Shown: positions 23,227-30,945, numbered from the stretch's first letter. The stretch: DNA of 34,266 nucleotides from Ramlibacter sp. (GCA_029237735.1 JAQZBU010000147.1:1-34266), one strand, 5' to 3'. Numbers and translations are program-made. Notes: generated by a model not told the origin, from the sequence alone.

Positions 23227-24375
23227 ATGAAACGGACCACCGGCACAACCATCAAGTCCACGACCCTAGGCGAAGTCGTGCACGCTTTCGTGCCGCATGC
23301 CCTGCCGCCCGCGCGGCCAGCCCTGGACGCAGAAGCCCTTCTGCAGCCCAACCGCATGGCCGAACTCGCTCTGGCCCGCCTCTCCGGGGTTGCGGGGCTC
23401 GTGCCGTCCGTGGACTGGCTACTGTATGGCGCCATCCGCAAGGAGGCCTTGCTCACTTCCCAGATCGAGGGCACGCAGGCGACCCTCAACGACCTGTTCG
23501 ACCAGGAAGCCGGCTTCATCGTTGCGAATGCGGACGACGTGCAGGAGGTTACCAATTACATCCGAGCCTTTCGCCGCGTGCAGCAGCAACTGCGCTCCCC
23601 CAAGGGACTGCCAGTCAGCGCCCGCCTGCTGTGTGAAGCCCACAGGCTGCTGCTCGATGGCGTGCGTGGCGCGGGAAAACAGCCGGGCGAGCTGCGCAAG
23701 TCGCAGAACTGGATCGGCGGCACCCGGCCCGGGAACGCGGTTTTCGTGCCGCCGCCGGCCGACCGCGTGCCCGCCCTGCTGGCCGACCTGGAAAAGTTCA
23801 TTCATGCCACTACGCCTCGGTTGCCGCCCCTCGTGAAGATCGCGCTGGTGCACGGGCAGTTCGAGACCATCCACCCCTTCCTGGACGGCAACGGCCGCCT
23901 GGGGCGATTGTTGATCGGCGCATTACTCGAGCAATGGGGGCTGCTCGCCGAACCGCTGCTGTACCTGAGTGGCTACCTGAAGAAGCACCAAGCCGAGTAT
24001 TACCGGCAGTTGTCGCTGATTCGCAGCGCCGGAAACTGGGAATCGTGGATCGCCTTTTTCCTGGAAGGCGTCAGCAACGCCGCCGCCCAGGCCGAGCGCA
24101 GCATCATCGAGGTGGCCAGCCTGGTCACCTCCGACCGCCGCCAATTGCTGGATGCGCGACGCAGCAGCCCTGCAAGCTACCGCTTGTTCGAGATGCTGCC
24201 GATGATGCCGCGCCTTACCGTGGAGCAGGCGCGCCAAAAACTTGAGACTAGCTTTCCGACGGCGAATGCTGCGGTGAAGCTGCTGAACGAGCTGGGCATC
24301 CTGGCCGAGCGGACCGGCCAGAAGACGAACCGGATCTACAGCTACGAGCGCTACGTAATGCTGCTGACGCGCTGA
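23227..24375 (+). CDS. Fic family protein (AMP-transferase type) with N-terminal inhibitory motif
   Basis: The 382-residue protein has the Fic catalytic motif HPFLDGNGRLGR at 216-227, the signature of enzymes that transfer AMP (or related groups) from nucleotide to hydroxyl side chains. The autoinhibitory motif S/TxxxEG is present in the N-terminal domain as TSQIEG at 77-82, so this is a class II Fic with intramolecular inhibition. An N-terminal Fic_N-type helical domain precedes it, and the C-terminal 100 residues contain a winged-helix-like segment (TVEQARQKLETSFPTANAAVKLLNELGILAE). This layout is typical of chromosomal Fic/DUF4172-like stand-alone proteins rather than a toxin-antitoxin pair; no antitoxin gene is adjacent. 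Confidence 0.92.
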   Translation: MKRTTGTTIKSTTLGEVVHAFVPHALPPARPALDAEALLQPNRMAELALARLSGVAGLVPSVDWLLYGAIRKEALLTSQIEGTQATLNDLFDQEAGFIVANADDVQEVTNYIRAFRRVQQQLRSPKGLPVSARLLCEAHRLLLDGVRGAGKQPGELRKSQNWIGGTRPGNAVFVPPPADRVPALLADLEKFIHATTPRLPPLVKIALVHGQFETIHPFLDGNGRLGRLLIGALLEQWGLLAEPLLYLSGYLKKHQAEYYRQLSLIRSAGNWESWIAFFLEGVSNAAAQAERSIIEVASLVTSDRRQLLDARRSSPASYRLFEMLPMMPRLTVEQARQKLETSFPTANAAVKLLNELGILAERTGQKTNRIYSYERYVMLLTR

Positions 24376-24400
24376 TCCGATATGTTGCTCCGCTGCGGCG

Positions 24401-25332
24401 TCAACAATCTCGCGATCGACCTAGCCACTCGGCCATGGTGCCAGCCCAGGCTTGCGCGCGGATACCGGCCTCGGTGGATGGGTCACCGGTGTTGGACGCG
24501 ACGAGCTTGTCCAACCACGCCTCCTGCCGTGCCATGACATCGCGCGGAAACAGAGGCACGACCGTCACGAGGCAGTCGGCCCGCGGGCCCTTCGGCCCCA
24601 CCGGAAACCCCTGATTGCGGATGCGATATGTGAGAGCACCGCGCTGCAGACGCATCTGCTGCGCTCCATAGGGCGTTGGCACGTCGATCCAGCGGCCGGC
24701 GACCCACGCGAAGCCATCCACCGGCACCTCCACCTTGACGGCACCATCTTCCTGCAGGACGAAGAATTCGTGCGGCACCAGCGAAACGCGCACGTTCAGC
24801 GCCTGCTTGCCTTCATCGCCCTCCAACCGCACGCGGGCATGCAGGACGTGGCCGTCACGCACACCGGCAGGAATCCTGATCCGGCACTTGTACCGACGCG
24901 GGGCAGCCTGGCCGCCTCCATCGCAAGTCGAACACGCCACGCGCGTAGCGCCCTCGCCGCCGCATGCGCCGCATTGCGCGGAGGTGGACAACCAGGGAAA
25001 CCAAAGATTCTGCTGTACTTGCCCCGCGCCGCCGCAGTGCTCACACGCCACGGGCTCGGGGGCAAGGCCGCTGCCGGAACAGGTTTCGCATGTGCGCGAG
25101 ATTTCACCTTGCACATCACGAACGCAACCGCGAGCCGCCTCTTCCAGCGTAAGGCTGATAAACGGATCTCGTCGAGCGCCCGGTTGATGCGTTGAATTCT
25201 GTGGACGGCGTGTGGGCTGGCGTTACGGTCCGGGTGCCAGCGCGCGGAGAGCCGGCGCCAGGCGGCCTTCACCTCGGTGTCGGTCGCTTCGGCCGTGAGG
25301 CCCAGTTCTCGGTAGGGATCGTTGATTTCCAC
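24401..25332 (-). pseudogene. DnaJ-type cochaperone split by an out-of-frame deletion
   Basis: The J domain reads from a GTG at 25332: MEINDPYRELGLTAEA, then SARWHPDRNASPH with the HPD motif, to INRALDEIR near 25165. The J-domain frame then continues as nonsense. In another frame from about 25167, FISLTLEEAARGCVRDVQGE starts the DnaJ zinc-finger part, with four CxxCxGxG motifs (CETCSGSG, CEHCGGAG, CGACGGEG, CSTCDGGG) and a C-terminal substrate-binding domain to the TGA at 24401. The G/F-type linker expected between them is missing and the frames do not match. A GTG at 25114 could still give a J-less 237-residue fragment. As a whole the gene cannot give a normal DnaJ protein. Confidence 0.82.
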
Positions 25333-25392
25333 GTCGGTTCGATTAGCAATGGTGCATGCGACATGGTAGCTGACGGCCCGCGTGAGCCGGCG

Positions 25393-26307
25393 CTAATGCG
25401 CCCAGCGAAGCACCAGTGCGTCCAGCCTCCGGGCCGTCTCGATCAGCAGCGCGCGGCTGGCCGGGTGCATCGACGGCCACGGATGGCGGGGCGCTTCACA
25501 GGCGATCACGCCGCCCTCCTTCATGAGCGACTTGGCCGCGAGGAAGCCGCACTGGCGGTTCTCCAGGTTGATCAAGGGCAGCCAGCGCTCGTAGGCAGCG
25601 ATCGCATCGTCACGGCGGCCGGCGCGGTATGCGTCGAGGATGGGCCGGATGCCATCCGGAAATCCGCCGCCCGTCATCGCGCCGGTGGCGCCGGCTTCCA
25701 GATCCGGCAGCAGCGTGATGGCCTCTTCGCCATCCCACGGCCCTTCGATCGCTTCGCCGCCCAGGCGAATCAGCTCGCGCAGCTTGGCGGCGGCGCCCGC
25801 GGTCTCGATCTTGAAGTACGCGACGTGCTCGATCTCACGTGCCATGCGCGCTAGAAACTCGGCGGACAGGGGCGTGCCTGACGCCGGTGCGTCCTGCACC
25901 ATGATCGGGATGTCCACCGCATTCGACAGGCCTTGGTAGAACTCGTAGATCTGCCGCTCAGGCACGCGGAAGGTAGCGCCGTGATAGGGCGGCATCACCA
26001 TCAGCATCGCGGCGCCCATCTGCTGCGCGCGCTTGGACCGCTCGGCGCAGACCTTGGTGCTGAAGTGCGTGGTCGTGACGATAACCGGCACACGGCCGTT
26101 CACGTGTTCGAGCACTGTGCGCGTGAGGATCTCGCGTTCGTCATCCGACAGCAGGAACTGTTCGGAGAAGTTCGCCAGGATGGCCAACCCCTCCGAGCCG
26201 GCGTCGATCATGAAATCGACGCAACGCTTCTGGCTGGCGAGGTCGAGTTCGCCCGCCTCGGTGAAAGTGGTGGGAACCACCGGAAACAGGCCGCGGTAAC
26301 GTGTCAT
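25393..26307 (-). CDS. Dihydrodipicolinate synthase (DapA)-family aldolase
   Basis: A 304-residue class I aldolase of the DHDPS/N-acetylneuraminate lyase family, which condenses or cleaves pyruvate adducts. Visible features are [15 protein letters not shown] at the start, [11 protein letters not shown] with the conserved Tyr, IMVQDAP, and the Schiff-base Lys in [23 protein letters not shown] follows. The divergence from DapA (ANFSEQF instead of GTTGE) indicates a sugar-acid or keto-acid aldolase. The neighbouring mandelate racemase/dehydratase remnant supports a former sugar-acid pathway. No ribosome site is visible upstream of the ATG, where the remnant joins directly, so expression may be reduced. 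Confidence 0.87.
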   Translation of the reverse strand: MTRYRGLFPVVPTTFTEAGELDLASQKRCVDFMIDAGSEGLAILANFSEQFLLSDDEREILTRTVLEHVNGRVPVIVTTTHFSTKVCAERSKRAQQMGAAMLMVMPPYHGATFRVPERQIYEFYQGLSNAVDIPIMVQDAPASGTPLSAEFLARMAREIEHVAYFKIETAGAAAKLRELIRLGGEAIEGPWDGEEAITLLPDLEAGATGAMTGGGFPDGIRPILDAYRAGRRDDAIAAYERWLPLINLENRQCGFLAAKSLMKEGGVIACEAPRHPWPSMHPASRALLIETARRLDALVLRWAH

Positions 26308-26498
26308 TGGCTTACTCGATGATGTTGAACGAACATGGGGAAGTACTCGCTGATGGGACAGTTCAGGCTACTCATGGTCAGGTGGTAATTGTGCATCTGC
26401 CCGGCGTGCCGGATCACCGGCACCGAGTAGGCCTCGCACAGGGCATTGATCTTGTGCGCCATGGTGACCTGAACCAGGTCCAACCGCGAATGTAGCGA
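26304..26498 (-). pseudogene. Remnant of a mandelate racemase/enolase-superfamily dehydratase
   Basis: On the minus strand an open frame with no start reads [20 protein letters not shown], then [18 protein letters not shown], and ends VQHHRVSQ at a TGA that overlaps the start of the aldolase gene. [20 protein letters not shown]...EYFP is what I recall of the C-terminal barrel end of sugar-acid dehydratases in the enolase superfamily, with His in HAGQ as a typical active-site residue. Upstream ([15 protein letters not shown]) the expected glycine-rich block before the helix is missing, and the last 35-40 residues of the family are also absent. Both ends are thus lost. Most of the original gene is gone. 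Confidence 0.72.
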
Positions 26499-26591
26499 AA
26501 AACCGGGCCGCGCAGCAGGCGAACGCTACCGGCTTTGGGGGTAAGGTGGTAGGGAGGGTGTAGTCATGGAACTCCGAAAAATGTGACGTCG

Positions 26592-26621
26592 GTTCAGCAT
26601 TCGTTCATGAGCAGCCGTTCA
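26592..26621. promoter_or_regulatory. Triple GTTCA direct repeat upstream of cytochrome c
   Basis: GTTCA occurs at 26592, 26603 and 26617, each preceded by G or C, giving spacings of 11 and 14 bases. They end 46 bases before the cytochrome c ATG, a suitable place for an OmpR-type response-regulator site. The same 11/14 spacing occurs with GGAAC at the SARP operator. The assignment is speculative. Confidence 0.35.
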
Positions 26622-26666
26622 CACTGCATGCAGGTCCTTCATAAAGAGGCCCTTCAGGAGTAATTA

Positions 26667-26993
26667 ATGAAAACCATCTCGTTTCTCGCCGCCGCCGTGA
26701 TGTTCGCCTTCTCGATGACCGCCGGTGCCGCTGTCGATGCCGACGCCGCCACGAGGGCTTTGAAGGACAACGGCTGCACCAAGTGCCACTCGGTCGACAA
26801 GACGAAGAAAGGCCCTGCCTTCAAGAAGATCGCCGCCGACATGAAGGGCAAGGCCGATGCCGAGGCCAAACTAAGCACGTTCCTCAGCACCGGCCCCAAG
26901 GTCAAGATGGATGACGGCAATCAGGAAGAGCACAAGGCCGTCAAGGATCCTGGCGTGGTGAAGAACCTGGTGCAGTTCATTCTGGCGCAATAG
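26667..26993 (+). CDS. Class I-type periplasmic cytochrome c
   Basis: The 108-residue product has a signal peptide (cleavage near AGA/AVDAD, residues 19-23), heme site CTKCH at 37-41, HSVDKTKKGPAF following as in c551-like proteins, and a likely axial Met81 in KVKMDDG. It is Lys-rich, suited to docking with oxidases or multiheme enzymes. CAGGAGT precedes the ATG. It is a stand-alone gene, convergent with hsp20 twelve bases away. Its partner is not evident, though the octaheme operon is in the same window. Confidence 0.9.
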   Translation: MKTISFLAAAVMFAFSMTAGAAVDADAATRALKDNGCTKCHSVDKTKKGPAFKKIAADMKGKADAEAKLSTFLSTGPKVKMDDGNQEEHKAVKDPGVVKNLVQFILAQ

Positions 26994-27005
26994 GCGCCGA
27001 GTCGA

Positions 27006-27725
27006 TCAGCGCCTGCCGGCGTCTGGCGTGCCTTCGCGAATCTCGATCTGGCGCGCCTGCTGCTGTGCGCCGCGCGGCGCATCGAAGCACACGTCGAGCA
27101 CGCCGTCCCGGAAGCTCGCGTCCACGGTCTGTGGATCGACGCCTTCGGGTAGGGGGATGCTCCTGTAGAAACTGCCGTAGCTTCGTTCGCTGTGGAAGAA
27201 TCCGCTGCCCTGCTGGCCTTCTTCGTGGCTGGATCGCCGCTCACCCTGAAGGACGAGCTGGTCGCCTTCGATGCTGAGTTTCACGTCTTCCTTGTTCATG
27301 CCGGGAAGATCCGCGAAAACATGCAGCTTTCCTTGCCGCTCGCAAACCTCCACCTGCGGCATCCACATCGATTGCGCGTCGCCGCCCCGTCCCCGCATCA
27401 GGCTTCGGCCGCTACCCCAGAACTGCTGGAACAGGCGCTCCATGTCGTCGTCGAGCCGCCGGAAGACATCGAAGGGATTGCCGCGGCCACCGAAGAGCGA
27501 CGGCATTCCGCCGCCGCGGCGGCTGAGCGCGCCTCCCTGCTGGGACCTCGACCCGCCATAGGACTCTTGCGCGCCTTGCTGCGAGGCCGGCTGGGAACCT
27601 TGCTGCGCGCTGCCGGGGCTGAACTGCTCCGCCTGACCGCCGCCCTGTGTGCCGGACCCTTGCTGGCCGGCCTGTTGGGTGCCTGACCCACGTTGCGGAT
27701 TGTTGCGGTTGTCGTTCGTGTCCAT
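27006..27725 (-). CDS. Hsp20 (alpha-crystallin) small heat shock protein with Q/G/S-rich N-terminus
   Basis: The 239-residue protein combines a low-complexity N-terminal region and an alpha-crystallin domain. Residues 1-80 are almost only Gln, Gly, Ser, Asn and Ala (NNPQRGSGTQQAGQQGSG), the composition of prion-like disordered segments. NPFDVFRRLDDDMERLFQQFWG follows and the alpha-crystallin domain spans about 120-232, with FADLPGMNKEDVKLSIEGDQLVLQGER and GVLDVCFDAP (the canonical GVL). The C-terminal IxI anchor appears as IEI (227-229). The protein is an ATP-independent holdase. AAGGAGG precedes the ATG. Typical bacterial Hsp20 proteins have shorter and less biased N-termini. Confidence 0.9.
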   Translation of the reverse strand: MDTNDNRNNPQRGSGTQQAGQQGSGTQGGGQAEQFSPGSAQQGSQPASQQGAQESYGGSRSQQGGALSRRGGGMPSLFGGRGNPFDVFRRLDDDMERLFQQFWGSGRSLMRGRGGDAQSMWMPQVEVCERQGKLHVFADLPGMNKEDVKLSIEGDQLVLQGERRSSHEEGQQGSGFFHSERSYGSFYRSIPLPEGVDPQTVDASFRDGVLDVCFDAPRGAQQQARQIEIREGTPDAGRR

Positions 27726-27851
27726 GAGAAGCCTCCTTGTCGAAAATACTCGAACGGACTTCAATGCTCACGCGGACCTGTCGCAAAAACTGTAGGACGC
27801 TTCCCGTGCAGCGCGTCCGAATGGGCTTCCGATGAGGAGCGCGAGCGGGCC

Positions 27852-28210
27852 TTAGCCCCGTCGTGCGGCTTCGATGGCGGCGATATCGATCTTTCCCATC
27901 TCCATCATCGCCTCGAAGGCTCGCTTGGCCGCCGCCGGATCGGGATCGATGATGGCTTCCGTGAGTACCCGTGGCGTGATCTGCCACGACAGGCCCCACT
28001 TGTCCTTGCACCAGCCGCACGCGCTTTCCTGGCCGCCGTTGCTGACGATAACTCGACCGTCAGCACGTCGCCCTGCTTTCCGGCGGGATAGTCGCCGGGT
28101 GCGCGATGGATGGCGCCCACGGAGCTGTCAGGGAACGTCTTGGCGTAGAACTGCGCGGCGTCCAGGGCGGTGCCGTCGTACCAGAGACAGATCGTGTTCT
28201 TGCTGTTCAC
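27852..28210 (-). pseudogene. VOC (PhnB/glyoxalase-like) protein with an internal out-of-frame deletion
   Basis: From a GTG at 28210 (or 28234) the frame reads NTICLWYDGTALDAAQFYAK, TFPDSSVGAIHRAPGDYP, AGKQGDVLTVEL, the N-terminal half of a PhnB-type VOC protein. It then changes to nonsense. From about 28043 another frame supplies SNGGQESACGWCKDKWGL and SWQITPRVLTEAI..DPAAAKRAFEAMM to the TAA at 27852, the family's C-terminal half. Roughly 40-45 middle residues (strands and metal loop) are missing. The junction lies inside the inverted repeat GCTGACG..CGTCAGC (28040-28063). The gene is not functional. Confidence 0.82.
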
Positions 28211-28315
28211 TTGGCTCTCCAGCTGTGACTTCACGCGATTGTCGATGCCCGGAGTCGTACGGTGCGAAATAGACTGCCACGGATCGTAAGCGGCCGCTTC
28301 TGGCAGCCCCCCAGC

Positions 28316-28505
28316 TCAGTGCATCGCCTGCTGGACCATCGCCGCCAGCGGCATCAACACGTTGTGCAGCACCGCATCAGGACCGGTTTACGTGCCCCCG
28401 TGGGGGAAGCCCTCGGCCTCGATCCAGAGCACCTCGGGCGCGAGCGCGCCGAGCACGGCCGGAACATCGGCTCCCTCGAACGCGGTGTAGCCCGGGGAAT
28501 GGCGG
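28316..28505 (-). pseudogene. SnoaL/NTF2-like protein remnant with an internal stop
   Basis: On the minus strand the frame reads GYTAFEGADVPAVLGALAPE, VLWIEAEGFPHGGT, then TAA (28388-28390), then TGPDAVLHNVLMPLAAMVQQ and ends. This is the SnoaL-like fold (small steroid-isomerase/polyketide cyclase relatives), in which GGTYxGPDAV is the usual junction, so the TAA probably replaces a Tyr codon. No start remains, the N-terminal helix is gone, and the C-terminal half is missing after PLAA. It is a decayed gene. Confidence 0.72.
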
Positions 28506-28656
28506 CAGCGGGCGGTGGGCTGACGCAGTGAATTGCTAGGAATATTCCGATTCATCGCCACGGCCCCGTCGATTCCAGCCGGGCATGACGGTCATCAAGG
28601 CCGCTGAATGCGCTGCCGCGACACACTAGCTCGGAATCGATTTTTCGGGGGACCTC

Positions 28657-28890
28657 ATGTACTACGTCATTCTGTTTATCGGTGTCTTGTCCCTTCTCGC
28701 CCTGGCGGCATGGCTCCAGCCTTCGCGGCGGAAAATGCTCACGCTTGCGGGCCACGATCAAGCCGTGGACAGGGCCGGCGACTTCGTTGCCAGACTGCTC
28801 AAGGGCGAGCGCAGGGAAGACATGCCCTGCCTCACGCCGATTGATTGCGTGAGGACGAAGCGCTGCGCCGGGCACTGCGGCTGCCGCTGA
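28657..28890 (+). CDS. Small membrane protein, unknown
   Basis: The 77-residue frame starts MYYVILFIGVLSLLALAAWLQPS, a single N-terminal membrane helix, followed by a charged segment (RRKMLTLAGHDQAVDRAGDF) and a Cys-containing end (PCLTPIDCVRTKRCAGHCGCR). The Cys-rich end could bind a metal or form disulfides. A GGGGGA stretch precedes the ATG. No family was recognised. It converges with the acyl-CoA synthetase gene. Confidence 0.5.
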   Translation: MYYVILFIGVLSLLALAAWLQPSRRKMLTLAGHDQAVDRAGDFVARLLKGERREDMPCLTPIDCVRTKRCAGHCGCR

Positions 28891-28892
28891 CG

Positions 28893-28913
28893 CGCCCGGG
28901 CCGGGGCCGGGCG
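28893..28913. terminator. GC-rich inverted repeat between convergent genes
   Basis: Arms CGCCCGG (28893-28899) and CCGGGCG (28907-28913) flank a seven-base loop, directly between the convergent small membrane protein and acyl-CoA synthetase stops. There is no T-run on either side, so any termination would be weak or Rho-assisted. Confidence 0.35.
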
Positions 28914-28920
28914 ATGGGAG

Positions 28921-30483
28921 TCACACCTTCCGGTATCTCTCCCTCAACTCCCTCTTCAACAACTTTCCGCTCGGATTCTTCGGCAGCGCCTCCGCGAAAA
29001 CCACGCGCTTTGGCGCCTTGAAACCGGCCATGTGCTGGTTGCAGTGGTCGATGACCTCCTGTTCGGTCAGCGACTGGCCCGCCTTCACCACCACCACCGC
29101 CGCCACGGCCTCCACCCACTTGGGATCGGGCACGCCGATCACGGCCACCTCGGAGACTTGCGGCATTCGGTAGATCATTTCTTCCACCTCGCGGCTGGCC
29201 ACGTTCTCGCCGCCGCTCTTGATCATGTCCTTCTTGCGGTCCACCACCGTGATGAAGCCCTCCTCGTCGATGGTGGCCAGGTCGCCTGAATGGAACCAGC
29301 CGCCGGCGAAGGCGGCTTTTGTCCTTTCGTCGTCGTGGAAGTACCCCAGCATCAAGTGCGGGCTGCGGTGCACGATCTCGCCTACCTCGCCAGTGCCAGG
29401 CTTCACGTCGCGCAGGTCGTCATCGACCACGCGCGTTTCCACGTTCAGCACGGCGCGGCCGCAGGAGCCGGGCTTGCGCAGCTGGTCGTCGGGGCCGAGC
29501 ATGGTGGCCAGCGGCGCGATCTCGGTCTGGCCGTACAGGTTCCAGAAGCCGACGTTCGGCAGTCGGCGCGCGAGTTCCTTTAGCACTTCCACAGGCATGA
29601 TCGACGCGCCGTAGTACCCCTTGCGCAGTGTGGAAAGGTCAGTGTCGTCGAACAGCGGCGAGCGCAGCAGCGCGATCCACACCGTTGGCGGCGCGAAGAA
29701 GCTGGTGATGCCGTGCTTCGCGATGAGTGGCAGCAGGTTGTCCGGGGTGGGCTTGGCGGTGACGATGCTCGTGGCGCCCACGTAGATGGCCGGGCCGAGG
29801 AAGACGTCGAGCTGCGCGCAGTGGTACAGCGGCAGTGCATGCAGCATCACGTCGCCATGCGCGATGCTCGCATCCACGGCGCAGCTGGCGTACTGCGAGA
29901 TCACCGCGTCGTGCGTCAGCATCGCGCCCTTGGGGCTCGATTCGGTGCCGCTGGTGTAGACGATCTGAGCGAGGTCGGTGCTGGCGAGTTGGGGCGTTTC
30001 CGGCGCCGCGGCCTGCGTGGACGCGAGTTCGTCGAACGATGTCATACCGGCCACCGGCTGAGACAGGTCCTCAGAGGGCAACCAGACGAACTGCTGGACG
30101 GCGGTGTCCATTGCCGCCGCGGCGCGGGCCGTTTCGGCCAGGCCTGAATCCGTCGCCAGCGTTTGCGCACCCGCGTGTTTGAGAATGTAGGCGACCTCTT
30201 CGGCCTTGAGCATGAAGTTGATCGGCACCAGCACCGCGCCGAGGCGCGCGAGCGCGAAGCGCAGCGCCGCGAAGCCATGGGAGTTGCGGGCCAGCACGGC
30301 CACGCAACTCGCGTGGCCCACGCCCATGCGCGAGAGGCCGGCGGCCACGCGCCCCACCACTGCGTCGAACTCGGCAAAAGTCCAGCGCGTGTTACCGCAG
30401 ACCAGCCCCCTCTTCGCGGGGTAGCGCTTGGCGGTGCGGTGCAGCAGGTCGGCAATCGTCTGCCGGCGGATGGCGGGGTCCAT
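28921..30483 (-). CDS. AMP-forming acyl-CoA synthetase (fatty-acid/CoA ligase)
   Basis: The 520-residue ANL-superfamily enzyme activates a carboxylic acid to its acyl-CoA via acyl-AMP. Motifs are the P-loop YTSGTESSPKGAMLTHD, A5 FWNLYGQTEIAP, WFHSGDLATID, the hinge VDRKKDMIKSGGENVASREVE and the catalytic C-terminal Lys in LPKNPSGKLLKREL. All are intact and length is normal. Position P-loop TESS replaces the usual TTGx, a common variant. Substrate is not predictable; the AtuA/TctC cluster at the left end of the window may be metabolically related. CAGGAG precedes the ATG at 30483. Confidence 0.92.
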   Translation of the reverse strand: MDPAIRRQTIADLLHRTAKRYPAKRGLVCGNTRWTFAEFDAVVGRVAAGLSRMGVGHASCVAVLARNSHGFAALRFALARLGAVLVPINFMLKAEEVAYILKHAGAQTLATDSGLAETARAAAAMDTAVQQFVWLPSEDLSQPVAGMTSFDELASTQAAAPETPQLASTDLAQIVYTSGTESSPKGAMLTHDAVISQYASCAVDASIAHGDVMLHALPLYHCAQLDVFLGPAIYVGATSIVTAKPTPDNLLPLIAKHGITSFFAPPTVWIALLRSPLFDDTDLSTLRKGYYGASIMPVEVLKELARRLPNVGFWNLYGQTEIAPLATMLGPDDQLRKPGSCGRAVLNVETRVVDDDLRDVKPGTGEVGEIVHRSPHLMLGYFHDDERTKAAFAGGWFHSGDLATIDEEGFITVVDRKKDMIKSGGENVASREVEEMIYRMPQVSEVAVIGVPDPKWVEAVAAVVVVKAGQSLTEQEVIDHCNQHMAGFKAPKRVVFAEALPKNPSGKLLKRELRERYRKV

Positions 30484-30539
30484 GGCTTCTCCTGTGATGC
30501 TTCGTTCGCATCGTAAGGCAAGCCGTGTCGTCCCCCGGC

Positions 30540-30890
30540 TCAGGCAACCAGATCCTGCAGGTCGTTCGGAACCCGCATTGGCGCCATGGCGCTGACCCGC
30601 GCGCGCCCCGAGTTGCCCCGTGGAACCCAGATGCAGCTGAACACCAGCGCCGCGGCGATGCGCGGAACTTGGCCGGCCACCTCCCGCCAGTCCCGGCGGG
30701 CCACGCCCACACAGAGCATCAGCCAATGCGTGTAAGCGTGCCGCAGCACGTTCTTCTGCTGCAGCACATGGGCGCGCTCCAGGCATTCCAGCGCCGCGTC
30801 GTATTGCCCGCAATCCCAGGCGATTCTCGCCAGGCGGATTTCGGCGGCATAAGCCTGTGCTGCGCGGGTGGCGCGTTCTTTGGTGGTCAT
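30540..30890 (-). CDS. DUF3703 family protein behind a MerR-type promoter
   Basis: The 116-residue protein matches what I recall of DUF3703 (ALECLERAHVLQQKNVLRHA, YTHWLMLCVGVARRDWREVAGQ, WVPRGNSGRARVSAM), a helical cytoplasmic protein whose genes often stand near heavy-metal resistance genes in betaproteobacteria. The His-rich helix junction and CxxH-like Cys could bind metal, but function is not established. GGAG precedes the ATG. The promoter upstream (see the next entry) has the hallmarks of MerR-family metal sensors, yet no merR, efflux pump or chaperone gene is present nearby. Confidence 0.8.
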   Translation of the reverse strand: MTTKERATRAAQAYAAEIRLARIAWDCGQYDAALECLERAHVLQQKNVLRHAYTHWLMLCVGVARRDWREVAGQVPRIAAALVFSCIWVPRGNSGRARVSAMAPMRVPNDLQDLVA

Positions 30891-30914
30891 GGCAACTCCA
30901 GTAGTGAGGGCCTG

Positions 30915-30945
30915 ACTTTCAGGCTTGCCACGGTGGCAAGGTCAA
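30915..30945 (-). promoter_or_regulatory. MerR/CueR-type promoter with 19-bp spacer and dyad
   Basis: Reading the minus strand, a -35 element TTGACC (30945-30940) is followed by 19 bases and GAAAGT (30920-30915). The spacer contains a perfect 17-base dyad, CTTGCCACCGTGGCAAG (30940-30924 on this strand), centred between the two elements. An overlong 19-bp spacer with a central dyad is the defining layout of MerR-family metal-sensing promoters; the ACCTTGCC..GGCAAG sequence is like CueR/copper-type sites. The DUF3703 start is about 25 bases downstream. A second palindrome, CGCCGTC-C-GACGGCG, lies at 30967-30981. Confidence 0.7.

Noticed and set aside
23227..24375. Fic-Doc type toxin-antitoxin system
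   Set aside because: The inhibitory motif is within the same protein and no separate antitoxin gene is adjacent.
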